In this document: in pieces, positions 34,033-43,460 of the stretch | Layout: every line of letters starts with the position of its first letter | Numbering within the stretch: the stretch's first letter is position 1 | Assembly: GCF_001700435.1 (NCBI RefSeq) | Contig: NZ_LYPC01000020.1 | Span: 125,678-189,677, forward strand | Source of the DNA: Paenibacillus pectinilyticus | GTDB lineage: Bacteria > Bacillota > Bacilli > Paenibacillales > NBRC-103111 | Reading direction: 5' to 3' | DNA length: 64,000 bases | Made by a program: the position numbers and the translations under genes | The notes under the pieces: generated by a model | Database searches by the model: none | The model's input: the letters and a program-made list of their open reading frames with translations, nothing else | Told to the model about the DNA's origin: nothing

Positions 34033-34075
34033 AAAAGCCCGTCAGTCCCGATATGGAGAACTGATGGGCTTTTTC
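34033..34075 (+). terminator. Terminator after glnA
   Basis: AAAAGCCCGTCAGT pairs with ACTGATGGGCTTTT (one G-T) and is followed by Ts. It separates glnA from the aminopeptidase gene, whose ribosome binding site lies immediately beyond. Confidence 0.88.
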
Positions 34076-34095
34076 ATGCGAAGGAGACGAGTAAC

Positions 34096-35334
34096 ATGGA
34101 ACATTTTAATCGTAATTTGGAAAAGTACGCAGAGCTAGTGATTCGGATTGGCGTTAACTTGAATAAAGGGCAAGATCTATTGGTCGAAGCTCCTATAGAA
34201 ACATTGGATCTGACAAGACTGATCGTACAGAAAGCTTATGAAGCTGGCGCGAATTATGTCCATGTGCATTGGCAGGATGATGTTGTCACACGCAGTAAGT
34301 TTGATTATGCCTCAGATGAGACAATGGACTACTATCCGGAATGGTATACAACGATGTTGGAACGTTTCGTCGAAAACGGCGGAGCCTTGTTGAACATTAA
34401 GGTGCCGAACCCAAATCTCTATGATGGCATTGATGCTGCTTTGATTTCTAGAGCTTCCAAAGCAGCCTCAACTGCGAGAGCTAAGTATCAGCACTATGTG
34501 CGTACAGGCGAGTTTAGCTGGTGTTTAATTAAAGCGCCAACTGAAGCATGGGCATCTATTGTGTTTGCAGATCTGCCAGAAGAGCAGCGTGTTCCTGCGA
34601 TGTGGGATGCTGTTTTTAAGATCAATCGCGTCTACGAAGAGGATCCGATTGCAGCTTGGCGGACACATCTGGACACGCTGAAAGCCACTCGTAAGGTGCT
34701 TAATGCTCGCAACTATAAAGCACTTCGTTATCGGGCAGTAGGCACGGATCTGCGTGTTGAGCTGCCTGAAGGACATATTTGGCTAGGCGGAGACAAAGGG
34801 AACGCTAGAGGCATCCGTTATGTGGCCAACATGCCAACGGAGGAAGTATTCACATTGCCTAATCGAACAGGTGTAGATGGGACGGTTGCGAGTACGAAGC
34901 CACTGAATGTAAATGGGGCTTTGGTAGATCGTTTTTCATTTAGATTCGAAGCGGGTAAGGTCGTGGATTTCCAAGCAGAGGTTGGCTATGAGCATTTGGC
35001 ACGTTTGCTGGATATGGATGAAGGTGCTCGATATTTAGGCGAAGTAGCCCTTGTACCATTCGATTCCCCAATTTCGAACCTGAATCGCATCTTTTATAAT
35101 ACGGGCATCGATGAGAATGCCTCCTGTCACTTGGCTTTGGGAAGCTGTTACCCAATCAATTTGCAGGGCGGGACAACGATGACAAATGAAGAATTAAAAG
35201 AGCATGGCGGGAACAGTTCTTTGATTCATGTGGATTTCATGATTGGTTCCGCGGAGATGGAGATCGATGGTGAGTTTGCTGACGGATCCATTGAACCAAT
35301 TTTCCGTGCGGGGAACTGGGTTTTGACGTTCTAA
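34096..35334 (+). CDS. M29-family aminopeptidase (AmpS/PepS type)
   Basis: This cytosolic metallo-aminopeptidase of 412 residues begins with the family-typical FNRNLEKYAELVIRIGVNLNKGQDLLVEAP layout. Conserved metal and active-site stretches later on include GNARGIRYVANMPTEEVFTLP, EVALVPFDSPIS, CHLALGSCYP and HVDFMIGS. It is expected to trim N-terminal residues from peptides. AAGGAGAC precedes the ATG. Confidence 0.93.
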   Translation: MEHFNRNLEKYAELVIRIGVNLNKGQDLLVEAPIETLDLTRLIVQKAYEAGANYVHVHWQDDVVTRSKFDYASDETMDYYPEWYTTMLERFVENGGALLNIKVPNPNLYDGIDAALISRASKAASTARAKYQHYVRTGEFSWCLIKAPTEAWASIVFADLPEEQRVPAMWDAVFKINRVYEEDPIAAWRTHLDTLKATRKVLNARNYKALRYRAVGTDLRVELPEGHIWLGGDKGNARGIRYVANMPTEEVFTLPNRTGVDGTVASTKPLNVNGALVDRFSFRFEAGKVVDFQAEVGYEHLARLLDMDEGARYLGEVALVPFDSPISNLNRIFYNTGIDENASCHLALGSCYPINLQGGTTMTNEELKEHGGNSSLIHVDFMIGSAEMEIDGEFADGSIEPIFRAGNWVLTF

Positions 35335-35362
35335 TTTTAATAATGGTAGGAAAAGATAATGA

Positions 35363-35408
35363 AAAAGCAAGGCCCTCAAGAGGTTGATCTCTTGAGGGCT
35401 TTGCTTTT
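35363..35408. terminator. Bidirectional terminator between the aminopeptidase and lexA
   Basis: A 20-bp stem pairs 35363-35382 with 35389-35408 (one G-T pair) around a 6-nt loop. It has A- and T-runs on its outer sides and serves both convergent genes. Confidence 0.9.
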
Positions 35409-35421
35409 TGCGTGTTGTGAT

Positions 35422-36039
35422 CTACATATCACGGAACAATCCAATAACACGACCAAGAATGGTGACATTCTTCAATAGAATTGGTTGTAGAGCGGAATTC
35501 TCGGGTTGAAGGCGGATATGATCCTTCTCTTTGTAGAATCGTTTGACGGTAGCTTCATCGTCTTCTGTCATCGCGACAACGATATCGCCGTTATTCGCTG
35601 TTTGTTGTTGCTTAACGATGACATAGTCACCATTGTGGATACCGGCTTCAATCATACTGTCACCCATGATGCTAAGCATGAACACATTGTTGTCACCGAC
35701 CATGCTAACAGGGAGAGGGAAGTAATCTTCGATATTCTCAGTGGCTGTGATTGGAACACCAGCCGTTACTTTACCAACGAGGGGAACACGGGCGACGGAA
35801 ACTGCGAATTGGGATTCGGCGCCATCAAGCCCTAGGATTTCGATCGCACGTGGTTTGGTGGGGTCTCGACGAATCATACCCTTTTTCTCAAGACGTTCCA
35901 AATGACCATGTACGGTAGAACTGGATGCTAGTCCAACCGCTTCGCCGATTTCACGAACGGATGGCGGATAGCCCTTATCTTTCACTTCATTCTTAATGAA
36001 TTCCATTATTGCTTGTTGACGCTGGGAAATTTTACTCAT
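35422..36039 (-). CDS. lexA: SOS repressor LexA
   Basis: LexA represses DNA-damage genes and is inactivated by RecA-stimulated self-cleavage. The 205 residues have an N-terminal winged helix ([20 protein letters not shown]). The Ala-Gly scissile site is in VTAGVP near 92-96, the catalytic serine in MGDSMIEAG near 128 and the catalytic lysine in YVIVKQQ near 143. It is transcribed divergently from a yneA-like gene across a region with four LexA-type boxes. Confidence 0.97.
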   Translation of the reverse strand: MSKISQRQQAIMEFIKNEVKDKGYPPSVREIGEAVGLASSSTVHGHLERLEKKGMIRRDPTKPRAIEILGLDGAESQFAVSVARVPLVGKVTAGVPITATENIEDYFPLPVSMVGDNNVFMLSIMGDSMIEAGIHNGDYVIVKQQQTANNGDIVVAMTEDDEATVKRFYKEKDHIRLQPENSALQPILLKNVTILGRVIGLFRDM

Positions 36040-36084
36040 AAGATATCACTCCAATACTGGGAATCATTACCCAAAGTATAACAT

Positions 36085-36172
36085 AGAACTCGAGTTCGTA
36101 CAAACATAAGTTCGAACAATCCCTTGACTCAAACATGTGTTCGTGTTATTCTAATACCAGAACAAACGTTTG
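36085..36172. promoter_or_regulatory. Four LexA boxes and the SOS promoter of the yneA-like gene
   Basis: GAAC-N4-GTTC-type sites lie at 36085-36098 (GAACTCGAGTTC core), 36101-36114 (CAAACATAAGTTCG), 36130-36143 (CAAACATGTGTTCG) and 36159-36172 (GAACAAACGTTT core). The third exactly fills the 17-base spacer between TTGACT (36124-36129) and TATTCT (36147-36152). That would block RNA polymerase directly. The first two are placed to control lexA itself. Confidence 0.88.
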
Positions 36173-36185
36173 GGAGATGATTAAT

Positions 36186-36584
36186 ATGTATATGGCTTAT
36201 TCACAATCGAACACAACAACAACACTTCAAGGTTCTGCTCATTCATCCAAAGGGATGACAATTAAACGAGGTTATACGAAACTACTACTTCGTTTCATAC
36301 TGATAGCAGCTATTCTTGGTACCGTGTTTTCGTTTGGTGCGATCGTACAAGCCTATGCAGGTGAAGGCGCATCGACTGCGTCTACGACTCCTTCCGTACA
36401 ACCGATTGCTAAATCTACACCACAAGTGAAGGTTGTTGTTCAAAGTGGTGATACCCTTTGGGATATTGCTAGCTCTCATTTGAAGAAAGGTGAGAACACA
36501 CGTTCTTACACGGAGAAAATCAAATCTTTCAACCATCTGACAAGCAGTTCGTTGAAAGAAGGTCAAGTTCTTCTGCTACCATAA
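36186..36584 (+). CDS. yneA: YneA-like LysM-domain cell division suppressor
   Basis: The 132-residue product has one membrane helix (about 33-56) and a C-terminal LysM domain (VVVQSGDTLWDIASSHLK to KEGQVLLLP). This is the architecture of B. subtilis YneA, which delays septation during the SOS response. Its SOS promoter and position divergent to lexA support the call. Starts at 36177, 36186 and 36192 are all possible. 36186 best fits the GGGAGA ribosome binding site. Confidence 0.87.
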   Translation: MYMAYSQSNTTTTLQGSAHSSKGMTIKRGYTKLLLRFILIAAILGTVFSFGAIVQAYAGEGASTASTTPSVQPIAKSTPQVKVVVQSGDTLWDIASSHLKKGENTRSYTEKIKSFNHLTSSSLKEGQVLLLP

Positions 36585-36617
36585 TGTTCACATTCAAAGT
36601 GGCTATATAGATGTATG

Positions 36618-36656
36618 AGAGAGGCACAGGCACCAGTTCCTGTGTCTCTTTGCTTT
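36618..36656 (+). terminator. Terminator after the yneA-like gene
   Basis: AGAGGCACAGG (36620-36630) pairs with CCTGTGTCTCT (36639-36649, one G-T), followed by a T-rich stretch. Confidence 0.7.
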
Positions 36657-36727
36657 GTATCCTTGACAATCCTAATAAGGGATGGCAAAGTAGTACTCAT
36701 ATTGAAATTTTGACTGGGAGGATTACA

Positions 36728-36913
36728 ATGAGTGACAGCATGGATAAGACGATTGAACGTATCAATGAATTAGCTCGGAAGGCGAAGACCGTTGGTCTCA
36801 CGGATGCCGAGATTGATGAGCGTAATGAACTTAGGAAGAAGTATATTGAAGCATTCAGAGGTAACCTGAAGGTACAACTCGATTCCATTAAGTTTACTGA
36901 CGAAGAGAACTAA
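36728..36913 (+). CDS. ynzC: YnzC/DUF896 small protein
   Basis: The 61-residue product (IERINELARKAKTVGLTDAE, then ERNELRKKYIEAFRGNLK) is a clear DUF896 member. B. subtilis YnzC is a short helical-hairpin protein that lies in the yneA-yneB-ynzC SOS operon. Here yneB, the resolvase-like gene, is missing and a terminator separates ynzC from the yneA-like gene. GGGAGG at about 36716 marks ATG 36728. The longer open frame upstream is rejected. Biochemical function is unknown. Confidence 0.9.
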   Translation: MSDSMDKTIERINELARKAKTVGLTDAEIDERNELRKKYIEAFRGNLKVQLDSIKFTDEEN

Positions 36914-36950
36914 ACCTACACATAGATACTACATTCAAAAGGGGAAATGA

Positions 36951-37745
36951 ATGATGTCGTTGAAAGCTGTGTTATTTGATTTGGATGATACGTTATTATG
37001 GGATGATCGCAGTGTGGAGGAGGCTTTTGCGGCGACGTGTGCAGAAGCGGCTAAGCATGTGGACGTGAACCCTGAGGAACTAGAAGCGTCTGTTCGTAAA
37101 GAGGCGAGAAGTTTATATGAATCTTTCGAAACGTTCCCATTTACTAAAATGATCGGAATCAACCCATTTGAGGGTCTTTGGGCTAATTTCACTGAAGGGG
37201 AAGATGAGAACTTTAGGAAATTACAGAAACTTGCACCTGGCTACCGAACAGAGTCTTGGACAAGAGGGCTTGCTGCTCTAGGTGTCGAGGATCGTGAACT
37301 AGGTCATAAACTGGGCGAGTTCTTCGCTGCTGATCGCCGCACGCGTCCTTACGTATATGAAGAAACGTTCCGCGTATTAGATGCTTTGAAAGGTAACTAT
37401 AAGTTACTTCTTTTAACAAACGGATCGCCTGATTTGCAAAAGGAAAAGTTAGCAGGTGTTCCAGAAATTGCTTCATACTTTGACCATATTGTCATATCTG
37501 GTGACTTTGGACAGGGGAAACCGGCTGTGTCTATTTTCAAATATGCCATGGGCCTTCTTGATATCGAAGCAGAGGAAGGCATCATGATCGGGGACAAGCT
37601 GACAACGGATATTCTAGGATCTAATAGCGTAGGCATGCGGAACATTTGGATTAATCATCACGGGCTTCAAGCGGGTGATGAGATCGTTCCAGCGAATGAA
37701 GTCAAGCGTCTGCAAGAGATTTTACCGATTATTACGAACGGTTAA
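36951..37745 (+). CDS. HAD-superfamily hydrolase
   Basis: The 264-residue phosphatase-like protein has motif I FDLDDTLL near residues 8-15 and motif II LLTNGSPD. The lysine is in QGKPAVSIF, and motif III is GIMIGDKLTTDILG. An alpha-helical C1 cap lies between motifs I and II, as in the YjjG/YfnB group of nucleotide or sugar phosphatases. The substrate is unknown. Two tandem ATGs (36951, 36954) follow AAGGGGAAA. Confidence 0.88.
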   Translation: MMSLKAVLFDLDDTLLWDDRSVEEAFAATCAEAAKHVDVNPEELEASVRKEARSLYESFETFPFTKMIGINPFEGLWANFTEGEDENFRKLQKLAPGYRTESWTRGLAALGVEDRELGHKLGEFFAADRRTRPYVYEETFRVLDALKGNYKLLLLTNGSPDLQKEKLAGVPEIASYFDHIVISGDFGQGKPAVSIFKYAMGLLDIEAEEGIMIGDKLTTDILGSNSVGMRNIWINHHGLQAGDEIVPANEVKRLQEILPIITNG

Positions 37746-37753
37746 TTCAAACC

Positions 37754-37808
37754 AAAAAGCCCAACAGCTCTGCAAGACTTCACGGTCTTCAGTGCTGTTG
37801 GGCTTTTT
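37754..37808. terminator. Bidirectional terminator between HAD and acireductone dioxygenase genes
   Basis: AAAAAGCCCAACAGC (37754-37768) pairs with GCTGTTGGGCTTTTT (37794-37808), enclosing an inner AAGAC/GTCTT helix. Flanking A- and T-runs suit both convergent genes. Confidence 0.88.
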
Positions 37809-37827
37809 TTAAAAAAAATATGAGAAA

Positions 37828-38367
37828 TTAAGCTTTGATAAAGTCTGGATCATCAATGTTGTAAGCAATCCAGCCATCTTTTTCGATGAAAAGACGAACG
37901 GCAACGATTTGACGGTTATCCATCAAAGTGAAGAAATGATTCGTGTTCTCTGGAACGGAAATTACATCACCTGGCTCTAATTCAACATCGTAATAGCCGA
38001 GTTCTTCGGATTTAATGATGAAAATGCCTTTGCCAGAAACAATTGCGCGAATTTCATCTTCGGTATGCGTGTGTACTTGCTCGAACTTTTTAAGAAGTTC
38101 TTCAATATTGGGTGTTACATCGGATAGGGAGATGACATCCCAGATTTCATAACCTCGTCTAGCAGCCAAATCTTTGATTTCAGCTTCATAAGTAGCAATA
38201 ATTTCTGCTTTGTTCTCATCCGTAAGTGTGAAATTCTCGCGAAGTGCTTCAGGAAGCTTGTTCGCATCCCAGTGTTCGTAGACAACTTCTTGGCTATCTA
38301 AGAAGGCTTTAACTTCAGCTTCGCCCTCAATGCGTTCATTCGTATTTCGAATTCTAATTTGTGCCAC
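37828..38367 (-). CDS. mtnD: Acireductone dioxygenase (cupin), methionine salvage
   Basis: This metal-dependent cupin oxidises acireductone in the methionine salvage pathway. The 179-residue product has the metal motif VHTHTEDEIRAIVSGKG, with two His and a Glu, and PGDVISVPENTNHFFTL with the last His. The length equals the usual 180 residues. GTG 38367 is preferred, with GAGGG seven bases upstream. An in-frame ATG at 38385 lacks a site. It is divergent from metH, which also feeds methionine, although no other mtn gene is nearby and no S-box leader is seen. Confidence 0.9.
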   Translation of the reverse strand: MAQIRIRNTNERIEGEAEVKAFLDSQEVVYEHWDANKLPEALRENFTLTDENKAEIIATYEAEIKDLAARRGYEIWDVISLSDVTPNIEELLKKFEQVHTHTEDEIRAIVSGKGIFIIKSEELGYYDVELEPGDVISVPENTNHFFTLMDNRQIVAVRLFIEKDGWIAYNIDDPDFIKA

Positions 38368-38584
38368 TTTACATCCCTCTTTCATAAATAAATATATACA
38401 TATTATAGAGGATAACAAGCTCACTGTCGATGGAAGGATATAAGTTTTTCCGATAAAACCTATAGGAATTATTCGTAAGTCAAAATCTTTTCATAGACGC
38501 CTTATTCTGTTACACTAAATCTTAACATAATTTGTCGATTTTTTTCTCATTTCGTGTTTGGATAAGTTGAAAGGGAGTCTTGCC

Positions 38585-41500
38585 ATGAAGAAACCACCGA
38601 TTCAAGAACAGCTTAAGAAAAAAATTATGATCCTAGATGGTGCCATGGGCACCATGATTCAGCAAGAAAATTTGACTGCTGAAGATTTCGGAAGCGATGA
38701 TCTGGATGGATGTAATGAAATCCTATGTGTTACGCGACCAGACGTTATTCAGAAAATTCATGAAGCTTATTTCGCCGCTGGCGCTGATATGATAGAAACG
38801 AATACGTTCGGAACGACAAGTGTTGTTCTAGCGGAGTACGACTTACAGGATCGTCATCGGGAGCTAAATTTAGCTGCGGCTAAACTCGCAATTGATGCGG
38901 CTAATAAATATTCTACACCAGAATGGCCGCGCTATGTTGTAGGTGCAATGGGACCAACAACCAAAACCTTGTCTGTGACAGGTGGCGTAACCTTCGAACA
39001 ACTAGAAGAAAGTTATTATCAACAGGCGCTAGCACTTATTGAAGCGGGCGTTGATGCGATGCTGCTGGAGACTTCCCAAGATACGCTGAATGTTAAAGCG
39101 GGCTCTATCGGTATTCGCAGAGCTTTTCAGACATTGAATGTTGAGCTTCCGATCATGATCTCAGGTACAATTGAGCCGATGGGAACAACACTTGCCGGTC
39201 AAAATATTGAATCCTTTTACATCTCGCTTGAGCATTTGAAGCCGATTTCGATGGGCTTGAACTGTGCGACGGGGCCTGAATTTATGCGGGATCACATCCG
39301 TACGCTATCTGGCATTGCGGAAACTGCGATTAGCTGCTATCCGAATGCAGGTCTGCCGGATGAGAATGGACATTATCATGAATCACCTGAATCTTTGGCC
39401 AAAAAAATGGCAGGATTTGCTGAGCAGGGCTGGCTGAATATTGCTGGTGGCTGTTGCGGAACGACGCCAGACCACATTCGTGCCATGGCCGAGACACTTG
39501 CGAACTATAAGCCTAGAACAGATTACGGTTCCCATCCACCAGCGATTTCAGGAATCGAAACGGTCTATATTGAGCCAGAGAACCGCCCGATCATGGTGGG
39601 AGAACGGACGAACATTTCCGGATCTAGAAAGTTTAAACGTTTGATCAAAGAAGGTAAATTTGAAGAAGGTTCAGAAATCGCCCGTAATCAAGTAAAGAAC
39701 GGCGCTCATGTCATCGACATTAATTTACAGGACACGGACATTGATGAAGCTTACGCGGTAGAAGAATTCATGCAAGAAGTCGTGAAAAAGGTTAAAGTTC
39801 CTTTGATGATTGACTCGACCTATGATCATATCATTGAGCTTGGTCTTAAATACTCGCAAGGTAAGGCCATCATCAACTCGATTAACTTGGAGGATGGGGA
39901 GACGAAATTCGCAGGGATTTTGCCTTTAATCCATCGTTACGGGGCATCCGTCGTATGTATTCTGATTGATGAACGTGGTCAGGCCGTCTCACGCGAAGCG
40001 AAAATCGAAGTGGCAACACGCTCGTATGAGCTTCTAACTGAGAAATATGGGATGAATCCAGAGGATATCATTTTTGATCCGAATATGTTCCCTGTTGGCT
40101 CAGGTGATCCCCAGTACATTGGTTCCGCGGTCGAAACGATCGAAGGCATCAAGCTTATAAAAGAGAAATATCCGAAAGCCAAAACGATTCTTGGATTAAG
40201 TAATATTTCCTTCGGGTTGCCGGATGCAGGCCGTGAGGTTCTGAACTCTGTGTATTTGTACCACTGTACGAAGGCTGGTCTTGACTATGCGATTGTAAAT
40301 ACGGAGAAATTAGAGCGTTACGCTTCGATTCCGGAAACAGAGCGTCAGCTAGCGGAGGAACTCATCTACAATACGAATGATGAGACACTGGCTAAATTCG
40401 TAGCCCATTTCCGTGAGAAAAAAGTCGAAAAGAAAGAGAAAATTTCGAACCTTTCTTTGGAAGAGAGACTTGGTTCTTATGTGGTTGAAGGAACGAAGGA
40501 AGGCTTGATTCCTGATTTGGAGACAGCACTTCAAACCTATTCCCCGTTGGAGGTCATTAATGGGCCGCTGATGAAAGGGATGGAGGAAGTTGGCCGTTTG
40601 TTCAATAACAACGAGTTGATTGTTGCGGAGGTACTGCAAAGTGCTGAGGTAATGAAAGCTTCCGTTAATTACTTAGAGCCGTTCATGGAGAAATCAGAAT
40701 CAGCCGTGAAGGGTAAAATTATTTTGGCAACTGTTAAAGGTGACGTACACGATATTGGTAAAAATCTCGTCGAAATCATCCTTTCCAATAACGGATACAA
40801 GATTGTCAATTTAGGGATTAAGGTACCGCCTGAGCAAATTATTGAGGCGTATCGCCGCGAGAAAGCGGATGCCATCGGATTATCTGGTCTCCTTGTGAAA
40901 TCGGCTCAACAGATGGTTATCACAGCTCAGGATTTACGCACAGCGGGGGTAGATGTGCCAATCCTCGTGGGTGGAGCTGCGCTTACCCGTAAATTCACCA
41001 AAACTCGGATCCAACCAGAGTATGAAGGCGTTGTTCTTTATGCGAAGGATGCGATGGATGGACTTGATATTGCGAACAAACTGAGTGACCCCGAACAGCG
41101 TAAACGATTGATTCAGGAACTTAGAGACAGCTTAGAATCCGACGTGATGGATACAGGCCGCAAAGAAGAAAAGCTGCCGCAGCTTACGCGTGTGAGTTCA
41201 TCGGCCGTGTCTAAGGATCTACCCGTTCAAGTACCGCAAGATACAGAGCGTCACATCATGCGTGATTATCCGATCAGCCATCTGATGCCATATGTGAATA
41301 TGCAGATGCTGCTTGGTCATCACCTTGGTTTGAAGGGGAAAGTGGAGCAGTTGCTGAGTGATAAAGATACGAAAGCGATGCAGTTGAAGGATACCGTCGA
41401 TTCCATTCTTTATGCAGCGCAGCACAATGGCATTATAAAAGCACATGGCATGTACCGTTTCTTCCCAGCACAATCTAACGGCAACGATATTATCGTCTAT

Positions 41501-42022
41501 GATCCGCAAGATACCAGCAAGGTGCTTGAAACGTTCACATTCCCGCGTCAAGATAAAGAGCCGTACTTATGTTTAGCGGATTATCTCAAATCGGTTGAAA
41601 GCGGCGAAATGGATTATGTAGGTTTCCTTCTCGTAACGGCTGGACATGATATTAATGATTTGGCGAAAGAATGGCGTGACAAAGGCGATTATTTGAAATC
41701 CCATGCCTTGCAAGCGACAGCTTTGGAAGTAGCGGAAGGATTTGCTGAACGCGTTCACCATATCATGCGTGATGTCGTTGGAATTCCGGATCGTGTCGAT
41801 ATGACCATGCAGGAACGTTTTGGTGCCAAATATGTGGGCCAACGGTTCTCCTTTGGCTATCCGGCTTGCCCAAATCTAGAGGATCAAGCGAAGCTGTTTA
41901 ACTTGCTCAAGCCAGAAGATATCGGCGTAGAGCTGACGGAGTCCTTTATGATGGAGCCGGAAGCATCCGTGTCGGCGATCGTCTTTGCACATAAAGAAGC
42001 GCGTTATTTTAACGTAGGTTAA
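38585..42022 (+). CDS. metH: Cobalamin-dependent methionine synthase MetH
   Basis: MetH moves the methyl group of methyl-tetrahydrofolate to homocysteine via cobalamin. The 1,145 residues contain all four modules. The homocysteine domain has the zinc motif GGCCGT near 288. The pterin domain spans about 335-600. The B12 cap and domain have the cobalt ligand motif DVHDIGKN near 719. The SAM reactivation domain has RFSFGYPACP near 1086. ATG 38585 follows AAGGGAG. A GTG-type extension to 38558 is not supported. Confidence 0.96.
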   Translation: MKKPPIQEQLKKKIMILDGAMGTMIQQENLTAEDFGSDDLDGCNEILCVTRPDVIQKIHEAYFAAGADMIETNTFGTTSVVLAEYDLQDRHRELNLAAAKLAIDAANKYSTPEWPRYVVGAMGPTTKTLSVTGGVTFEQLEESYYQQALALIEAGVDAMLLETSQDTLNVKAGSIGIRRAFQTLNVELPIMISGTIEPMGTTLAGQNIESFYISLEHLKPISMGLNCATGPEFMRDHIRTLSGIAETAISCYPNAGLPDENGHYHESPESLAKKMAGFAEQGWLNIAGGCCGTTPDHIRAMAETLANYKPRTDYGSHPPAISGIETVYIEPENRPIMVGERTNISGSRKFKRLIKEGKFEEGSEIARNQVKNGAHVIDINLQDTDIDEAYAVEEFMQEVVKKVKVPLMIDSTYDHIIELGLKYSQGKAIINSINLEDGETKFAGILPLIHRYGASVVCILIDERGQAVSREAKIEVATRSYELLTEKYGMNPEDIIFDPNMFPVGSGDPQYIGSAVETIEGIKLIKEKYPKAKTILGLSNISFGLPDAGREVLNSVYLYHCTKAGLDYAIVNTEKLERYASIPETERQLAEELIYNTNDETLAKFVAHFREKKVEKKEKISNLSLEERLGSYVVEGTKEGLIPDLETALQTYSPLEVINGPLMKGMEEVGRLFNNNELIVAEVLQSAEVMKASVNYLEPFMEKSESAVKGKIILATVKGDVHDIGKNLVEIILSNNGYKIVNLGIKVPPEQIIEAYRREKADAIGLSGLLVKSAQQMVITAQDLRTAGVDVPILVGGAALTRKFTKTRIQPEYEGVVLYAKDAMDGLDIANKLSDPEQRKRLIQELRDSLESDVMDTGRKEEKLPQLTRVSSSAVSKDLPVQVPQDTERHIMRDYPISHLMPYVNMQMLLGHHLGLKGKVEQLLSDKDTKAMQLKDTVDSILYAAQHNGIIKAHGMYRFFPAQSNGNDIIVYDPQDTSKVLETFTFPRQDKEPYLCLADYLKSVESGEMDYVGFLLVTAGHDINDLAKEWRDKGDYLKSHALQATALEVAEGFAERVHHIMRDVVGIPDRVDMTMQERFGAKYVGQRFSFGYPACPNLEDQAKLFNLLKPEDIGVELTESFMMEPEASVSAIVFAHKEARYFNVG

Positions 42023-42032
42023 GTAGATGAAG

Positions 42033-42082
42033 GCGAGGCAGCTAGCGTGAACCATGGGTTCCGCGGCAACCTCGCTTTCCAT
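42033..42082 (+). terminator. Possible terminator after metH
   Basis: GCGAGG 42033-42038 pairs with CCTCGC 42070-42075 around an inner GAACC/GGTTC helix. It is followed by a moderately T-rich stretch, so it is weaker than the other terminators here. Confidence 0.4.
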
Positions 42083-42121
42083 TTTGCCAGGTGATTTCGA
42101 ACATAGAATGGGGTTTGGTTT

Positions 42122-43051
42122 GTGGACTTGTATTTTTTGGGAACGGGGGCTGGGATGCCCTCCAAACAACGAAATGTCACCTCGATCGCTTTGAATTTAT
42201 TAGATGAGCGTGGGACTTATTGGCTTGTGGACTGTGGAGAAGGTACACAGCAGCAAATCTTGAATTCGCCAGTTAAGCTTGGACGAACCGAGAAACTTTT
42301 TATTACACATCTGCATGGCGACCATCTATATGGGTTACCAGGTTTGTTAACGAGCCGTTCTTACTTGGGAGGAGATACGCCACTGACGTTATATGGCCCT
42401 CGCGGACTCAAGCAATTCGTTGAGACGGCGTTAGAGGTCAGTGGGGCTCATTTGAGCTATACCCTTCACCTTGTTGAACTTGACGAGGAGGGCATCATTT
42501 TCGAAGATGAGACCTTTCTTGTGGAAACAGCTCGATTAGAGCATCGAATTGAATGCTTCGGTTTTCGAATCGTAGAGAAGGACCAACCAGGTAAGCTCCT
42601 GCATGAAAAGCTCAAAGAACTTGGTATTCCAGCTGGACCTATCTATGGTCAATTAAAGCAAGGACATTCCATACAGCTGGAGGATGGACGTACCGTTCAT
42701 GGCAAGGATTACTTGGGCGAACCTGTTCCAGGTCGTGTAGTGGTCATTCTAGGGGATACTCGCTATTGTGAGGGGGCCAAACGTTTGGCGCGCGGTGCGG
42801 ATGTACTCGTGCATGAAGCGACGTTTGCCATGGATAAACAGGAGCTTGCTTATGCATTCGATCATGCGACATCTAGTGATGCGGCTAGGACCGCTCAAGA
42901 AGCGGGTGCGCATGCGCTAATCATGACGCATCTAAGTTCACGTTATCAAGGGGATAGCGTGACTGAATTGCTGTACGAAGCACAACGGATCCATGCGAAC
43001 AGCTACTTGGCGAAGGACTTCTGGAGTTTTGAAGTGCCGCGTAAAGTGTAA
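42122..43051 (+). CDS. rnz: Ribonuclease Z (tRNA 3'-end processing)
   Basis: RNase Z is a metallo-beta-lactamase-fold nuclease that removes tRNA 3' trailers. The 309 residues show the metal-binding HLHGDH near 62-67, VDCGEGTQQQ and GDTRY. The late HEATFA and MTHLSSRY motifs complete the site. The GTG start lies in a region with a weak TGGGGTTTG site, so the start is less certain than the identity. Confidence 0.95.
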   Translation: MDLYFLGTGAGMPSKQRNVTSIALNLLDERGTYWLVDCGEGTQQQILNSPVKLGRTEKLFITHLHGDHLYGLPGLLTSRSYLGGDTPLTLYGPRGLKQFVETALEVSGAHLSYTLHLVELDEEGIIFEDETFLVETARLEHRIECFGFRIVEKDQPGKLLHEKLKELGIPAGPIYGQLKQGHSIQLEDGRTVHGKDYLGEPVPGRVVVILGDTRYCEGAKRLARGADVLVHEATFAMDKQELAYAFDHATSSDAARTAQEAGAHALIMTHLSSRYQGDSVTELLYEAQRIHANSYLAKDFWSFEVPRKV

Positions 43052-43057
43052 AATACG

Positions 43058-43104
43058 AATAAGCTTCTTCCGTTTGAAATTAAGCGGTGGAAGCTTATTT
43101 TTTA
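43058..43104 (+). terminator. Terminator after rnz
   Basis: AATAAGCTTC (43058-43067) pairs with GAAGCTTATT (43090-43099) around an inner partial helix, and Ts follow. Confidence 0.85.
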
Positions 43105-43171
43105 TTGTCCGCGTCAATTTCTTCGCTTTTGCCTCATACACTAATCAAAACAATGAAACCGAGGTGAAGGT

Positions 43172-43273
43172 ATGGGAATATCACTTGCCGAAGTGCTCCT
43201 TTCTATCTTTATCTCCTCGATCTTTTTCATTATGATTAGGGAAATCAGCAAATCATACAAAGACTCGGAATAA
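43172..43273 (+). CDS. Putative 33-residue single-pass membrane peptide
   Basis: A 33-codon frame starts at ATG 43172 after a GAGGTGAAGG ribosome binding site. It encodes a short N terminus, a hydrophobic stretch (LLSIFISSIFFIMI) and a basic/acidic tail (REISKSYKDSE). It is bracketed by terminators at 43058-43104 and 43310-43343, so it looks like a self-contained transcription unit. I do not recognise a family. It may be a small membrane regulator or a chance frame. Confidence 0.5.
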   Translation: MGISLAEVLLSIFISSIFFIMIREISKSYKDSE

Positions 43274-43309
43274 GGGAAGTCGGCGCGGACCGACTGGACG
43301 TCCATTGAA

Positions 43310-43343
43310 AGAGCGCATCGCCTAAGGCGAATGCGTTCTTTTT
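43310..43343 (+). terminator. Terminator after the small membrane peptide
   Basis: AGAGCGCATCGCC pairs, with one bulge and a G-T, to GGCGAATGCGTTCT around the loop TAA. TTTTTT follows. Confidence 0.8.
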
Positions 43344-43460
43344 TGCATAAACATAGATAAGGTTCAATTCTTACAAATTCTTCACAACGCGCAAATCAAG
43401 CGGAAATAAAGCTCTGTTAATCTGGAGTTGTTAAACTCTAGTTGAGGGGCGTGAGGAAAA

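Noticed and set aside
38368-38584. S-box or other methionine riboswitch between mtnD and metH
   Set aside because: No SAM-riboswitch core or leader terminator was found in the gap.
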